This document shows, one piece after another, positions 1 to 9,247 of a stretch of DNA of 64,000 nucleotides. Numbering within the stretch: position 1 is the stretch's first letter; the number at the start of each line of letters is the position of its first letter. Both the position numbers and the translations under genes were made by a program. Below the pieces are notes generated by a model, which saw only the letters and a list, made by a program, of their open reading frames with translations, had not been told where the DNA came from and did not search any database. Origin of the DNA: JANQPA01 sp964548175 (GTDB taxonomy: Bacteria; Bacteroidota; Bacteroidia; Chitinophagales; Saprospiraceae); assembly GCA_964548175.1 (NCBI GenBank), contig CAZJQS010000005.1, positions 1 to 64,000 of the forward strand. Reading direction: 5' to 3'.

Positions 1-52
1 AAGTAACACTTTTGTAATGCAAATAGAAGCTAACAAATCAAAAAGCGACCCA

Positions 53-3000
53 ATGGAATTTTTTAAGGCTGTCTTTTCAGTTTTGTCGGAAGTAAGTGTG
101 AGCAGGCGGAGCCTGATCACACTGGCTTTGTTTTTGGCAATCGGGCAGCTAAACGCCCAAGGCTGGGTCAAGAAATTCGGCGGGCCAGGCCTGGATCAGG
201 CCGAAGATATTCAAACCACCAAAGACGGAGGCTATATTGTTCTGGGATTCAGACAGACAAATAGCGGGGAAAGAATTTATCTGGTCAGAACAGATATAGA
301 CGGCGAAGTGCTATGGTCTGGTAATTATGGTACTGGTAATGTTCATGGATACCAACTGGTGGAGGATCAGGACGGCAGCGTTTTAGTTGTTGGTGATAAA
401 AGAGCTTCGGGTAGTGATAACATGTTCCTGCTCAAAGTCGATCAAAAAGGACGCCAGCTCTGGTCGCGTGAACTGATAAAACCAGGGAACCAAACCGCCC
501 AGGCCATCATCGCGGTTTCTGAAGGCGGTTATCTGGTTGCAGGACAAACGGATGCAATTGCCGACGGCGAGGACGATGTTTTGCTACTTCGCCTGGATGA
601 CAGTGGTAACGAAGTGTGGTCAGAAACTTTCGGCCAGGCAAAAGATGACAGGGCTTTCGGTCTGACCCAGGTGAGTGACGGATATGTGCTTACCGGAACA
701 AGCGAGCGCCTGGATGCCGATGCCGCTGATAATGACATCATTCTCATCAAAGTTGATAAAACAGGGCAGCTCGTCTGGGAAAACAGAATAAGCACCGAAG
801 AGGCGGAAGAAGCATATGGTGTAGTTACAACAGATGAGGATGCCGTCGTAATTGCAGGTTATCAGGGCAATAGCAGTGATATCCTGGTTGCTAAGTATAA
901 CACTTTGGGCGAAGAAGTATGGAAAACCGTTTTCGATAATAACGGACTTGGAGATCAAGCCTCTTTCATTCGAAAACTGGATAACGGCGATTTCCTCATC
1001 ACAGGACTTACAGAGATAACGGAGTCTAATATCGACGTTTTTATAGCCGGTATCGGCGCAGATGGAGCTTTCAAAAGTATAGAAACCTTCGGCCCTGCCG
1101 AGGCGATCGATCAAGGGGTGGCCTTAGACCTTACGTTGGACGGCGGCCTGATCATAGCTTCCACTACTACTCCGCTGGCTGCATTTGTAGAAGATATTCT
1201 GATCTACAAAACCTACGATGGCTTAAATACTTTAACCAATAAAATTGAAGGCGAGGTCGTCTATTTATCAGGGGGGGATTGCGCAACAACTAACACGGAA
1301 GTTGAATTCTCCCACCCTCGCTGGATTGTCGTTGCTGAACAGGGTAACAGAAGGTTCTTTGGCACAACAGATGAAAACGGACGCTTCGAAATCGATGTTG
1401 ATTCCGGCGACTACCAGGTCACGGCCATTCAAACGTCAACGCTCTGGAGCCTCTGTGAGGATAAGCTGATCACTTTTGATCGTCAGTATGATACGACTAT
1501 ACAAGTAGTGCTCACCACCCAGTTTAATCCCAGTGCCCCTGAACAAGGGGAAGGTGGTTTGGCCGACCTTCGTATAGATGTCGCAACTCCTTACGTCAGG
1601 GAAGGGGGAGAGGTCGTTTACGACGTCTTCGTCTTCAATGAAGGGACGGAGAATTCAGAGGAAGTAAATGTTGAGATCCAGTTGGATGAAGAACTCGCTT
1701 ATGTCAGCTCTAAAGGCAATGGCCCCGTCACTGCATTAAGCGACCTTGAAAATGGTTTCCTCGTTTATCGCATCACTCCTTCTGAAATGCGCAGAGGTGA
1801 TTTTTCCACCTTCCGGATTTTAGCAAGAGCCCGCGAACTCGGGGAGGATATGCTGATTCGCCAGGCCATTAGCTCAACAGGCGTCGCCAGATCAAATAAT
1901 AACTTCAGAGAAGGACCTGAAACCGATATTCAAGTCAATATCAACACCACTCCTGAGGGGCCTGCCGACATCAGTATTAGGAATGTAGGCTTCAATCCTA
2001 TTAACAGACCTATTGCCGGAGTCGTTATCCAGGATGATATTGGGTTTCTCAGAGGTGAATATACGCCCACTCAGGACGGACTCCTGCCCGGCGAAGTGGT
2101 CCCCATCGATGCATTCAATTTTGAGGGCAACCGTACCTTTGACGAAATTGCACCCGAAGGACAAACGATACGGTTTATTGCCACAATTGAGGGCGATGGT
2201 CTGAAAGGCCTCGGCACTAAAGCTGTAGAGCCGTATGGAAGAACTGAAGAGGGGAATTATGAGGTAGGATTCTTTAGCATGTTCCCCGAAGATGATGAAT
2301 ACAGAGATACTGTAATTGATGTGCGCGAAACCAGAGCTTCTGTTGAGGCCATAGAATTGATAGGTTATCCCAATGGCTATCGAGATTCTGTCGTAGCTGC
2401 CAATGTCGATTTAGCCTATACTATTTATTTCGAAAATATAGGAACCGATACATTGGAAAGGGTGGTGATCAGAGATACCTTATCCGAGCTGCTTGATCTG
2501 ACATCGGTGCTTCCGGGAGCCAGCAACTGGCCCTACCGTTTCGAGGTAGACGACAATGGTATTGTAAAGTTTACTTTCGATGGAGTTAAGATTTATCCTG
2601 CCGGCAGCGGTGCGGAAATTGATTCTACTTATGGTTACGTAAAATTTGTTGTGTCCCAAAAACCTGACCTTCCGGCAGGAAGTGTCATTCATAATCGCGC
2701 CGCTGTCTTTTTTGATTACCGGGAGCCTCAGTTAACAGACTTTGTGACTCACGTCATTGGCAGCTATCCGGACTTTATCGAGTTTGAGCCCCTGACAAAT
2801 GTTGACGAGCCGTTTGTCGAAGGTGTTAATGTGAAAATCTATCCAAATCCGTTTGCGGACGGAGCTATGATTGAAATATCAGGGAAAAATTTTGGCGCGG
2901 TAACGCTCAGAATTTATGACCTGCAAGGAAAGCTGGTGGAAAGTCATCAGTATTCAGGTAACAAATTTATGTATTATCGAAACAGAAAACTACCGTCCGG

Positions 3001-3067
3001 CACGTATGTTTACAGGCTGGAATCTGAAGGGCAACTAATTAATAACGGTAAATTACTGGTACGGTAA
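53..3067 (+). CDS. T9SS-secreted surface protein with propeller-like repeats and DUF11-like domains
   Basis: A large exported protein of about 1,000 residues. Three starts are possible: ATG at 17, ATG at 53 and GTG at 98; all precede one hydrophobic signal segment ending in QLNAQ, and the GTG gives the most compact signal peptide. The first 400 residues hold repeated blocks of the type GGYIVLGF / GGYLVAGQ / GDFLITGL, each followed by a W(S/K) strand, as in delta-60/PQQ-like propellers. A carboxypeptidase-regulatory-like segment follows near 410-500, then DUF11-like beta-sandwiches (DTLERVVIRDTLSELLDL near 820). The last 80 residues are a classic type A T9SS sorting domain: KIYPNPF, IYDLQGKLV, LPSGTYVYRL and a final KLLVR. 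It is therefore probably translocated by type IX secretion and attached or released at the surface. The ligand is unknown. A hairpin terminator follows. Confidence 0.85.
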   Translation: MEFFKAVFSVLSEVSVSRRSLITLALFLAIGQLNAQGWVKKFGGPGLDQAEDIQTTKDGGYIVLGFRQTNSGERIYLVRTDIDGEVLWSGNYGTGNVHGYQLVEDQDGSVLVVGDKRASGSDNMFLLKVDQKGRQLWSRELIKPGNQTAQAIIAVSEGGYLVAGQTDAIADGEDDVLLLRLDDSGNEVWSETFGQAKDDRAFGLTQVSDGYVLTGTSERLDADAADNDIILIKVDKTGQLVWENRISTEEAEEAYGVVTTDEDAVVIAGYQGNSSDILVAKYNTLGEEVWKTVFDNNGLGDQASFIRKLDNGDFLITGLTEITESNIDVFIAGIGADGAFKSIETFGPAEAIDQGVALDLTLDGGLIIASTTTPLAAFVEDILIYKTYDGLNTLTNKIEGEVVYLSGGDCATTNTEVEFSHPRWIVVAEQGNRRFFGTTDENGRFEIDVDSGDYQVTAIQTSTLWSLCEDKLITFDRQYDTTIQVVLTTQFNPSAPEQGEGGLADLRIDVATPYVREGGEVVYDVFVFNEGTENSEEVNVEIQLDEELAYVSSKGNGPVTALSDLENGFLVYRITPSEMRRGDFSTFRILARARELGEDMLIRQAISSTGVARSNNNFREGPETDIQVNINTTPEGPADISIRNVGFNPINRPIAGVVIQDDIGFLRGEYTPTQDGLLPGEVVPIDAFNFEGNRTFDEIAPEGQTIRFIATIEGDGLKGLGTKAVEPYGRTEEGNYEVGFFSMFPEDDEYRDTVIDVRETRASVEAIELIGYPNGYRDSVVAANVDLAYTIYFENIGTDTLERVVIRDTLSELLDLTSVLPGASNWPYRFEVDDNGIVKFTFDGVKIYPAGSGAEIDSTYGYVKFVVSQKPDLPAGSVIHNRAAVFFDYREPQLTDFVTHVIGSYPDFIEFEPLTNVDEPFVEGVNVKIYPNPFADGAMIEISGKNFGAVTLRIYDLQGKLVESHQYSGNKFMYYRNRKLPSGTYVYRLESEGQLINNGKLLVR

Positions 3068-3088
3068 TCATAATCCCATAAACCGTTG

Positions 3089-3121
3089 GGTTCCTCGCTT
3101 ATCAAGCGGGGAACCATTTTT
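3089..3121 (+). terminator. Rho-independent terminator of the T9SS protein gene
   Basis: A 12-bp stem (GGTTCCTCGCTT paired with AAGCGGGGAACC, with one G-T pair) around the loop ATC is followed by a short T run, 21 bases after the stop codon. Confidence 0.8.
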
Positions 3122-3265
3122 AAGAAAAATTTGTTACTTAATTGTTAAACTTTTCTAAAAGGTCGACTTTATTTGAGACTGATTCGTTATTAAAACACAA
3201 AAAATAGGTCGTCTTAAATTGAGATCTGATTTGTAGAAAAAACTGAAAAAAATAACTTGTTTACA

Positions 3266-3361
3266 ATAAGAAATTTAAAGAATTAGGTCGTCTTATTATT
3301 TTCATGAGATTATGATTTGTTATTAGCGAGAGGCCACGCAAAAGCTGCGTGGCTTTTTTTT
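3266..3361 (+). ncRNA. Possible small RNA ending in an orphan terminator
   Basis: A strong terminator hairpin (GCCACGCA, loop AAAGC, TGCGTGGC, then eight or more T) at 3333-3361 has no gene upstream on its strand: the preceding gene already has a terminator at 3089. A promoter-like pair TTTG (3230-3233), 19-base spacer, TAACTTG (3253-3259) would give a transcript of about 95 bases, which could also fold ATAAGA with TCTTAT. The -7 box departs from TAnnTTTG, so this is tentative. No known RNA family was recognised. Confidence 0.3.
3333..3361 (+). terminator. Orphan Rho-independent terminator
   Basis: Perfect 8-bp stem GCCACGCA/TGCGTGGC followed by a long T tract. It points rightward, but the only gene to the right (asnS) is on the other strand, so it cannot serve asnS; it may end a small RNA. 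Confidence 0.8.
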
Positions 3362-3583
3362 GTCCTTAACAAATCATTTATGACCCAATTATACGCCAAT
3401 TTTTTTATTTCCTCCAAAAAAATAATTAAAAAAAAATAATATTTCTTATCAATAAAGCGTTTTTGCGCTTATTTGCGTACAGACTAAAATCAAATTATTG
3501 AAAAAAGACCGCAAAAAAGAAATTTGTTAGATCGCACCTGCCAGTCAGTCGGGCGGGCAGGATACTTTTAATGCAGCCCTTTT

Positions 3584-5017
3584 TTAAAATTCTGCATTTC
3601 CGGGTGTACGGGGAAAAGGAACTACATCCCTGATGTTGCCCATTCCGGTCACGAACTGAATCATTCGTTCAAAGCCAAGCCCAAAACCGGCATGCGGAGC
3701 ACCGCCGAACTTCCTGAGCTCCAGATACCACCATAACTCTTCCTCCGGAATATTCATCTCCTCCATGCGCTTTCGCAAAACATCCAGTCGCTCTTCTCTT
3801 TGAGAACCTCCGATGACCTCCCCGATACCCGGGAACAGTACATCCATGGCGGCAACGGTTTTCCCGTCATCATTTTGCCTCATGTAGAAAGCCTTGATCT
3901 CTTTGGGGTAATCTTTAACGATGACGGGTTTTTTGAATTTCTTTTCCACCAGCCAGCGCTCGTGTTCGGCTTGCAGGTCTTTGCCCCATGCAACAGGATA
4001 TTCAAACTTTCCTTTTTTATAGGGTTTGGAATCTTCCAGGATCTTAACGGCATCTGAATAAGTGATCCTGGCAAAATCGTCGGCGACTATAAACTCCAGC
4101 GTTTCGATCAGGCTCATTGGACGGCGATCCTCTTTCTTCATGTTCTTCTCGAGCTCTTTTATCCTGTTATCCAGGAATTCAAGATCATCCCGATAGTTCT
4201 TCAATACGTAGTTGAGGAGATATTTGACAAAATCCTCAGCCAGGTCCATATTATCATAGATGTCGTAGAAGGCAACTTCGGGTTCTATCATCCAGAATTC
4301 GGCCAGGTGGCGGGAGGTGTTAGAGTTTTCCGCTCTGAAGGTAGGCCCAAAGGTATACACTTTACCTAATGCCAGTGCTCCGACTTCTGCCTGCAACTGA
4401 CCCGAGACGGTCAGGTTAGTTGCTTTTTCGAAGAAGTCTTCTTTCCAGTTGACTGAGCCGTCTTCCGTTTTCGGTGGACTAGTTGGAGAGAGGGTGGTCA
4501 CGCGGAACATTTCCCCGGCGCCCTCTGCATCAGAGCCCGTGATAATGGGGGTGTGCAGGTAGTAATAATTCCGGTCGTTGAAATATTGATGAACAGCGAA
4601 GGCCAGTGCGTGGCGTATGCGAAATACGGCACTGAAGGTACCCGTACGCATGCGAAAATGTGCTTTTTCACGCAAAAACTCCATGGTTTGCCGTTTGGGC
4701 TGGAGAGGATATTCCTCCGGATTAGCCGCGCCAAGGAGGTCAATACTTTCAGCGATCACCTCGACTGTCTGCCCGGCGCCTTTCGACTCCACCAGCCGGC
4801 CGGTCACTGCAATACAAGCATGGAAGCTGATCTTCTTGAGCAGGTCTTCCTCAAAATTTTCATAGTCCACTACAACCTGAAGGTTCTTCATACCTGAACC
4901 GTCGTTCAGTGCAATGAACTGATTACCGCGGAAGGCTCTAACCCATCCGGCTACCTTTACCTGCTCTCCCAAAGGAGGCTGTGCTAAAAGTTGTGCTATT
5001 TCAACGCGCTTTGTCAT
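3584..5017 (-). CDS. asnS: Asparagine--tRNA ligase
   Basis: Charges tRNA-Asn with asparagine in the cytoplasm. At 477 residues it is close to the usual 460-470. The N-terminal OB-fold anticodon-binding domain covers about residues 15-105 (VKVAGWVRAFRGNQFIALND). The class II catalytic core follows, with motif 2 around FRAENSNTSRHLAEFWMIEPE and motif 3 at the C-terminus (GFGLGFERMIQF). The ending RDVVPFPRTPG is typical of AsnRS and separates it from AspRS and LysRS. It lies downstream of radA and the DCC protein on the same strand, after a 141-base gap, so it may have its own promoter. No oddities were seen. Confidence 0.97.
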   Translation of the reverse strand: MTKRVEIAQLLAQPPLGEQVKVAGWVRAFRGNQFIALNDGSGMKNLQVVVDYENFEEDLLKKISFHACIAVTGRLVESKGAGQTVEVIAESIDLLGAANPEEYPLQPKRQTMEFLREKAHFRMRTGTFSAVFRIRHALAFAVHQYFNDRNYYYLHTPIITGSDAEGAGEMFRVTTLSPTSPPKTEDGSVNWKEDFFEKATNLTVSGQLQAEVGALALGKVYTFGPTFRAENSNTSRHLAEFWMIEPEVAFYDIYDNMDLAEDFVKYLLNYVLKNYRDDLEFLDNRIKELEKNMKKEDRRPMSLIETLEFIVADDFARITYSDAVKILEDSKPYKKGKFEYPVAWGKDLQAEHERWLVEKKFKKPVIVKDYPKEIKAFYMRQNDDGKTVAAMDVLFPGIGEVIGGSQREERLDVLRKRMEEMNIPEEELWWYLELRKFGGAPHAGFGLGFERMIQFVTGMGNIRDVVPFPRTPGNAEF

Positions 5018-5158
5018 AGGCTTTTTAATTTAAAGCCCCGAAATTACGCAGTTTAGCCTAAAAGCACAAAAAACAACCCGCTAAAGATTGCGCCATCGGA
5101 ACGCTCTTTGACTTAAGGGGTTGCCTTTGCGCAATTTGACGCGATCCATGTTCATGGT

Positions 5159-5593
5159 TCAGTCCAGAAAGCGAGCTTTCAGGTCCGGGGTGGGCAGCCA
5201 ACAGCTGTCTTTTTTTCCAAACCACTTATACCGGTTGCGTGCTACCCAATCGTAGACAGCATCGCGCAGGAACTTGGGGATAATGATGAACCCATAAAGC
5301 AATGACCAGGCGCCTCCGAGTATTCTGACTGCTTGCAGGGCCGCGGAAGATCGCGTATAGGCCTTATCGTTCCGGATAAGCACGACGCTATCCATAGCTC
5401 CGGCGTCCAGGTTGTATTTTTCGAGTAAGGTCTTTCCAATGTCGGATTGAAGGGAGGCAAATTGAAAAACACCCTGGGGATCTTTGTTAATGATGAACTG
5501 CACGGAACTGTTGCAAAGATTGCAAACGCCGTCGAATAACAGTACAGGATGTTTATAGGTATTAATAGCATTGGTGTCCATAAGTAGGATCAT
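5159..5593 (-). CDS. DCC-family thiol-disulfide oxidoreductase (DUF393)
   Basis: A 144-residue protein with the family hallmark DGVCNLCN (Asp21, Cys24, Cys27), followed by the usual FASLQS segment and the C-terminal RY.WFG motif. DUF393/DCC proteins are predicted thioredoxin-like redox proteins whose substrates are unknown. There is no signal peptide, so it should be cytoplasmic or membrane-associated. A second ATG four codons inside is an equally good start. It lies 52 bases downstream of radA on the same strand and probably shares its transcript. Confidence 0.9.
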   Translation of the reverse strand: MILLMDTNAINTYKHPVLLFDGVCNLCNSSVQFIINKDPQGVFQFASLQSDIGKTLLEKYNLDAGAMDSVVLIRNDKAYTRSSAALQAVRILGGAWSLLYGFIIIPKFLRDAVYDWVARNRYKWFGKKDSCWLPTPDLKARFLD

Positions 5594-5645
5594 TTTTAGT
5601 GAAAAAAACCGGCGGCAGGTAGAATGTCAACTATTGTTGGTTTAT

Positions 5646-7025
5646 TTAAACAAATAACATCTGATACAACTCCTCTATTTTCCCGATGGTATGAATTTGA
5701 ATAGAAAATTTATCCCGATCCAGGCCTTTCAAATTGTACTTAGAAATAAAAATTTGCTGGAAGCCCAGTTTGTCTGCTTCCTGTATGCGCTGTTCGATGC
5801 GGTTGACGGCGCGGATCTCTCCGGATAGTCCAACTTCCCCGGCGAAGCAGATATGGCCGGGAATATTAACGTCTTCCAAAGAAGAGATCAGGGCGCTGAC
5901 GATGGCCAGGTCGATGGCAGGGTCATCCACCCGGATGCCTCCGGCAATATTAAGAAAAACATCATTTTGTGCGAAAGGGAGTCCACCTCTTTTTTCCAGT
6001 ACAGCCAGCAGCATACTCAGTCGGCGCAGGTCAAAGCCGGTGGCGGAACGCTGTGGTGTGCCATAAACGGCAGTGCTGACCAGCGCCTGTGTTTCGATGA
6101 GCATGGGACGCATGCCTTCCATGGTAGCAGCAATGGCGCTGCCGCTGAGATCTTTCTCTTTTTGGGAAATCAGCAATTCTGAAGGATTGAGTACTTCGCG
6201 CAGGCCGTTAGCCTGCATTTCATAAATACCCATTTCATCTGTAGAGCCGAAACGGTTCTTCAGCGTTCGCAAAATGCGGTAGGTGTAGTGCTGATCACCC
6301 TCAAATTGAAGTACGACATCCACGACATGCTCCAGCAATTTAGGGCCGGCTATGGCGCCGTCTTTAGTAATGTGGCCGATAATGAATATGGGAATATGCT
6401 CGGTCTTGGCAAAACGCTGGAGTTCGCCTGCACATTCCCTTATTTGTGAGATGGAGCCGGGCATGGAGTCGATATAGGAAGAAGAAAGCGTTTGTATGGA
6501 GTCGATTATAACAAGCTGTGGCTCCAGGTTTTGAACTTGCTGAATGATCTTGGATATATTCGTTTCATTAAGAATGTAACATTGATTGTCCCCACGCGCG
6601 ATGCGCTCCGCTCTCATTTTTATCTGTTCTTCGCTCTCTTCTCCGGAAACATACAGGATGCGGGCGTCTTTCATTTGAAGCGCCAACTGAAGCATAAGGG
6701 TAGACTTTCCGATGCCCGGTTGCCCGCCGATCAGGACCAGCGATCCCTGAACGATGCCGCCGCCCAGTACCCGGTTGAGTTCCTGATCCGGGGTGATCTG
6801 CCGAAGGCGCTGCCCGGTTTGAATATCTTTGACCAGCACCGGCCTGGCCGCAGTCCTGGAATCTTTCGGGCTCCAACTGGATCTTTTTAATTCAGTGACG
6901 CTGGGTTTGCTAATAACTTCTTCCTGGTAGGTGTTCCAGTTGCCACAGGAAGGGCATTTGCCAATCCACTTGGGCGCGCTGGCTCCACATTCAGAACATA
7001 TAAAAACTTTTTTTATCTTAGCCAA
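5646..7025 (-). CDS. radA: DNA repair protein RadA
   Basis: A RecA-like DnaB-type helicase that promotes branch migration during recombinational repair. All family marks are present in 459 residues: an N-terminal zinc finger (Cys10, Cys13, Cys24, Cys27, then GNWN), a Walker A motif GGQPGIGKST at 100-109, the RadA-specific KNRFG motif at 256-260, and a C-terminal Lon-protease-like domain from about 285 (GGIRVDDPAIDLAIVSAL, then GEVGLSGEIRAV). The order radA, DCC protein, asnS on the minus strand suggests one transcription unit or two. Confidence 0.97.
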   Translation of the reverse strand: MAKIKKVFICSECGASAPKWIGKCPSCGNWNTYQEEVISKPSVTELKRSSWSPKDSRTAARPVLVKDIQTGQRLRQITPDQELNRVLGGGIVQGSLVLIGGQPGIGKSTLMLQLALQMKDARILYVSGEESEEQIKMRAERIARGDNQCYILNETNISKIIQQVQNLEPQLVIIDSIQTLSSSYIDSMPGSISQIRECAGELQRFAKTEHIPIFIIGHITKDGAIAGPKLLEHVVDVVLQFEGDQHYTYRILRTLKNRFGSTDEMGIYEMQANGLREVLNPSELLISQKEKDLSGSAIAATMEGMRPMLIETQALVSTAVYGTPQRSATGFDLRRLSMLLAVLEKRGGLPFAQNDVFLNIAGGIRVDDPAIDLAIVSALISSLEDVNIPGHICFAGEVGLSGEIRAVNRIEQRIQEADKLGFQQIFISKYNLKGLDRDKFSIQIHTIGKIEELYQMLFV

Positions 7026-7391
7026 TAGTCCAAAATTTTAGGTGAAAAGCGGGAGTGCAAAATTTAGTACTTTTTGCCCCGCATTCAGCTCATTGAAGAT
7101 GCTCACAGCATTAACCAAAGCCGTATTTTTAAATCTTTGTTAACATATTTTAACTAAAAGCGCTGGCGAATATTCGCGAAAAAGCTTTTCTTTGCCCAGC
7201 AATTGAAAAATTCGTAATTCATTGCCATGAATTAATCGAATTAGATCGATTAATTATTTGTTAAAAAAGATAAATTTTCAAAACATTAAACACCATTCCG
7301 TGTTGATGTTTAAACACAGACAAGAAAATCAGATCTTCTGAAGAAGAATTTTCATATGTAGATTGTTTTCATTTGGTTTTTTGGGGTTATA
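7026..7391. other. Intergenic region with inverted repeats upstream of an orphan terminator
   Basis: No credible ORF. Two adjacent perfect inverted repeats are visible: AATTCAT-TGCC-ATGAATT (7216-7233) and AATTAATCGA-ATTAGA-TCGATTAATT (7230-7255), which overlap by four bases. They could be operators for radA (minus strand, starts at 7025) or part of a rightward non-coding transcript that ends at 7392-7429. Confidence 0.5.
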
Positions 7392-7429
7392 CAGGGCGCG
7401 GTTTTTCAACCGTAGCCCTGTTTTTTTTT
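7392..7429 (+). terminator. Orphan rightward terminator
   Basis: CAGGGC ... GCCCTG with an inner GCGGTT/AACCGT pairing, followed by nine T. No plus-strand gene lies upstream (radA to the left is on the minus strand), so it may end a non-coding RNA. This is the second such orphan terminator in the first 8 kb. Confidence 0.75.
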
Positions 7430-7447
7430 AAACAACTTCTTTGAAAA

Positions 7448-7480
7448 AAAATCCGGCGAGTAACTCTACGCCGGATTTTT
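7448..7480. terminator. Bidirectional terminator downstream of the Bax inhibitor gene
   Basis: AATCCGGCG and CGCCGGATT form a perfect 9-bp stem around a 10-base loop. It is bordered by A7 on the left and T5 on the right, so it can work in both directions. It lies just past the stop codon of the minus-strand gene at 7498. Confidence 0.8.
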
Positions 7481-7497
7481 ATAATGGAGTTTGAGTA

Positions 7498-8238
7498 TTA
7501 ATCATTGGAACTAAGAATGGCCAGCAATCTAAGGATCTCCACATATAACCACACCAGAGTAATAATGAGTCCCATAGCCGAGAACCACTCCATATAAGCA
7601 GGAGCACCGTATTTTTCCCCTTTTTCAAAATTATCGAAATCGAGGAGCAGATTCAATCCTGCTATGCCGATGATTACCAGGCTGATACCGATACTCATGA
7701 TTCCTCCATCGTGCAGAAAGGGTACGGACATTCCAAAGAAGGAGAGGATCAGATTGAGCATATAGACCAGGAAAACGGCGCCAGTAGCCATGATCACACC
7801 ACTCCGGAATTTGTTCGTAACTTTGATGTATCCCGATTTGTACACGAAAAGCATCATAAACAGCATAGCCAGTGTAAGTGTGACTGCTTTAAAGATGATG
7901 CCTCCGGCCAGGCCCGAATACATAAAAGAGATGCCCCCCACAAACAAGCCTTCCAGCCCTGCGTACAAGGGCGCCATTGTGGGCGAAAGGTGTGGACGGA
8001 ATGCAGCGACCAATACTACGATCAGCCCGCCAATAGCGCCGATCCACATATAAATGGGGTTGAAATACAAATAGCCGAACAGCGCTGTAGCCAGCATAAT
8101 GGTAGCTAATAAAAAGGTTTTGTTCACGGCGCCGTTGACGGTCATGGTTTCTCCCTGAGCTCTTTCCCTGGCCGCACTTTGATAGGCCTTTTCGGTCATG
8201 ACGGGATTACTGGTTTCCAAAAAACTTCTTCTTCTCAT
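7498..8238 (-). CDS. Bax inhibitor-1/YccA family membrane protein
   Basis: A 246-residue polytopic inner-membrane protein with about seven hydrophobic segments starting near residue 42 (TFLLATIMLATALFGYLYF). The N-terminal stretch MRRRSFLETSNPVM and the order of segments match the bacterial Bax-inhibitor-1-like group (PF12811 type). Family members act as pH-dependent calcium leak channels or modulate membrane proteases; which applies here cannot be told. It lies 88 bases downstream of the nitrilase on the same strand. A TAGTTTTG box on the minus strand (8314-8321) could be its own promoter. Confidence 0.88.
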   Translation of the reverse strand: MRRRSFLETSNPVMTEKAYQSAARERAQGETMTVNGAVNKTFLLATIMLATALFGYLYFNPIYMWIGAIGGLIVVLVAAFRPHLSPTMAPLYAGLEGLFVGGISFMYSGLAGGIIFKAVTLTLAMLFMMLFVYKSGYIKVTNKFRSGVIMATGAVFLVYMLNLILSFFGMSVPFLHDGGIMSIGISLVIIGIAGLNLLLDFDNFEKGEKYGAPAYMEWFSAMGLIITLVWLYVEILRLLAILSSND

Positions 8239-8326
8239 TTTATTTGAGTATTTTTTATTTAAGTATAAAACAATTTATTGAGCGGGGTAATGCTCAAATT
8301 CACTGTCATTAGACAAAACTATGAAT

Positions 8327-9247
8327 TTAGTCGACTGGTTCCTTTTTCTTATAAGAAAAATCAAAAACATCCGGACGAGCGTAATGGCCGGCTACGGCGA
8401 AATCCAGCTTACCTTTAATTACCTCCTCCAGATCGAGCTCGGCCATTAGAATACCTTCCCTGTCAAAAAGAGGGCCGGCTATGATGTCTCCCAAAGGAGA
8501 AATGATCACGCTGCCTCCCCGGCTGAGCACCCTTCGGGCAGGATCGATTTCCTTCCGATATTTTTCAGGGTGATTTTCCCTGCGGGTATATTGGTTACAG
8601 CCTAATACAAAACAACGTCCTTCGCACGCAATGTGTTGCATGGTGGCCTGCCAGGAGTCGCGCTCATCCGCAGTGGGGGCCAGATAAATTTGTACCCCTT
8701 GTTCATAAAGGGTCATCCGGGCCAGGGGCATGTAATTCTCCCAGCAGATCAACCCGCCCACTTTTCCGAAAGGCGTATCCACAACCCTTAAGGTGCTGCC
8801 GTCTCCTTCCCCCCAGATGATCCGCTCGGCCGCTGTAGGTTTAAGCTTGCGATGTTTATGCACCAGTTGCCCCTGCGGATTGAAAAACAACAAGCTGCAA
8901 TACAAACTGCCTTCCCTTTCATCCCTTTCCGTTATGCCGATGACCAGCCAGATACAGGCGGACCGAGCCATCTGGCCCAGCCAGCGCGTAGCCGGGCCCG
9001 GAACTTCCACAGATTGGTGCCAGTAATCCAGCCAGTGTTCCCGCCCTTCGGAAGACCTGCTGCCGACCACCGTCCCGAAACTCAGCCCGCGAGGATAACC
9101 GGGCAGAAAAGACTCCGGAAACAAAACCATGCGGGCTCCCTGATCACAGGCTTGCGCAACGAGTTGTTGCGTTTTTCGCAAACAGGCGTCCAGATCAAAG
9201 AAAACAGGCTCGGCCTGTATTACAGCAACTTTAAGTTTAGTAGTCAT
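8327..9247 (-). CDS. Carbon-nitrogen hydrolase, nitrilase branch
   Basis: A 306-residue cytoplasmic enzyme with the complete Glu-Lys-Cys triad of the nitrilase superfamily: Glu45 in FPESFLPGYP, Lys134 in HRKLKPT and Cys168 in GGLICWENYMPL. The sequences FPESFLPGYPRG and CWENYMPL are typical of true nitrilases (branch 1), which hydrolyse R-CN to the acid and ammonia, rather than of amidases. The natural substrate is not evident. Its start overlaps the end of the broken regulator at 9237 by 11 bases, so the two were probably translationally coupled and the regulator may have controlled it. Confidence 0.9.
   Translation of the reverse strand: MTTKLKVAVIQAEPVFFDLDACLRKTQQLVAQACDQGARMVLFPESFLPGYPRGLSFGTVVGSRSSEGREHWLDYWHQSVEVPGPATRWLGQMARSACIWLVIGITERDEREGSLYCSLLFFNPQGQLVHKHRKLKPTAAERIIWGEGDGSTLRVVDTPFGKVGGLICWENYMPLARMTLYEQGVQIYLAPTADERDSWQATMQHIACEGRCFVLGCNQYTRRENHPEKYRKEIDPARRVLSRGGSVIISPLGDIIAGPLFDREGILMAELDLEEVIKGKLDFAVAGHYARPDVFDFSYKKKEPVD

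Larger units (their letters stand above)
3122..3583. other. AT-rich intergenic region with three related short repeats
   Basis: About 460 bases with no credible ORF. The motif AGGTCGWCTT occurs at 3160, 3206 and 3285, each followed at variable distance by GAGA and GATT(T/C)G, so the three units look like diverged copies of one sequence. An orphan terminator lies at 3333-3361. Near 3541-3563 is a GC-rich imperfect palindrome (CCTGCC ... GGGCGGGCAGG) of the kind scattered in this genome; a similar one is at 41171-41191. Confidence 0.6.
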
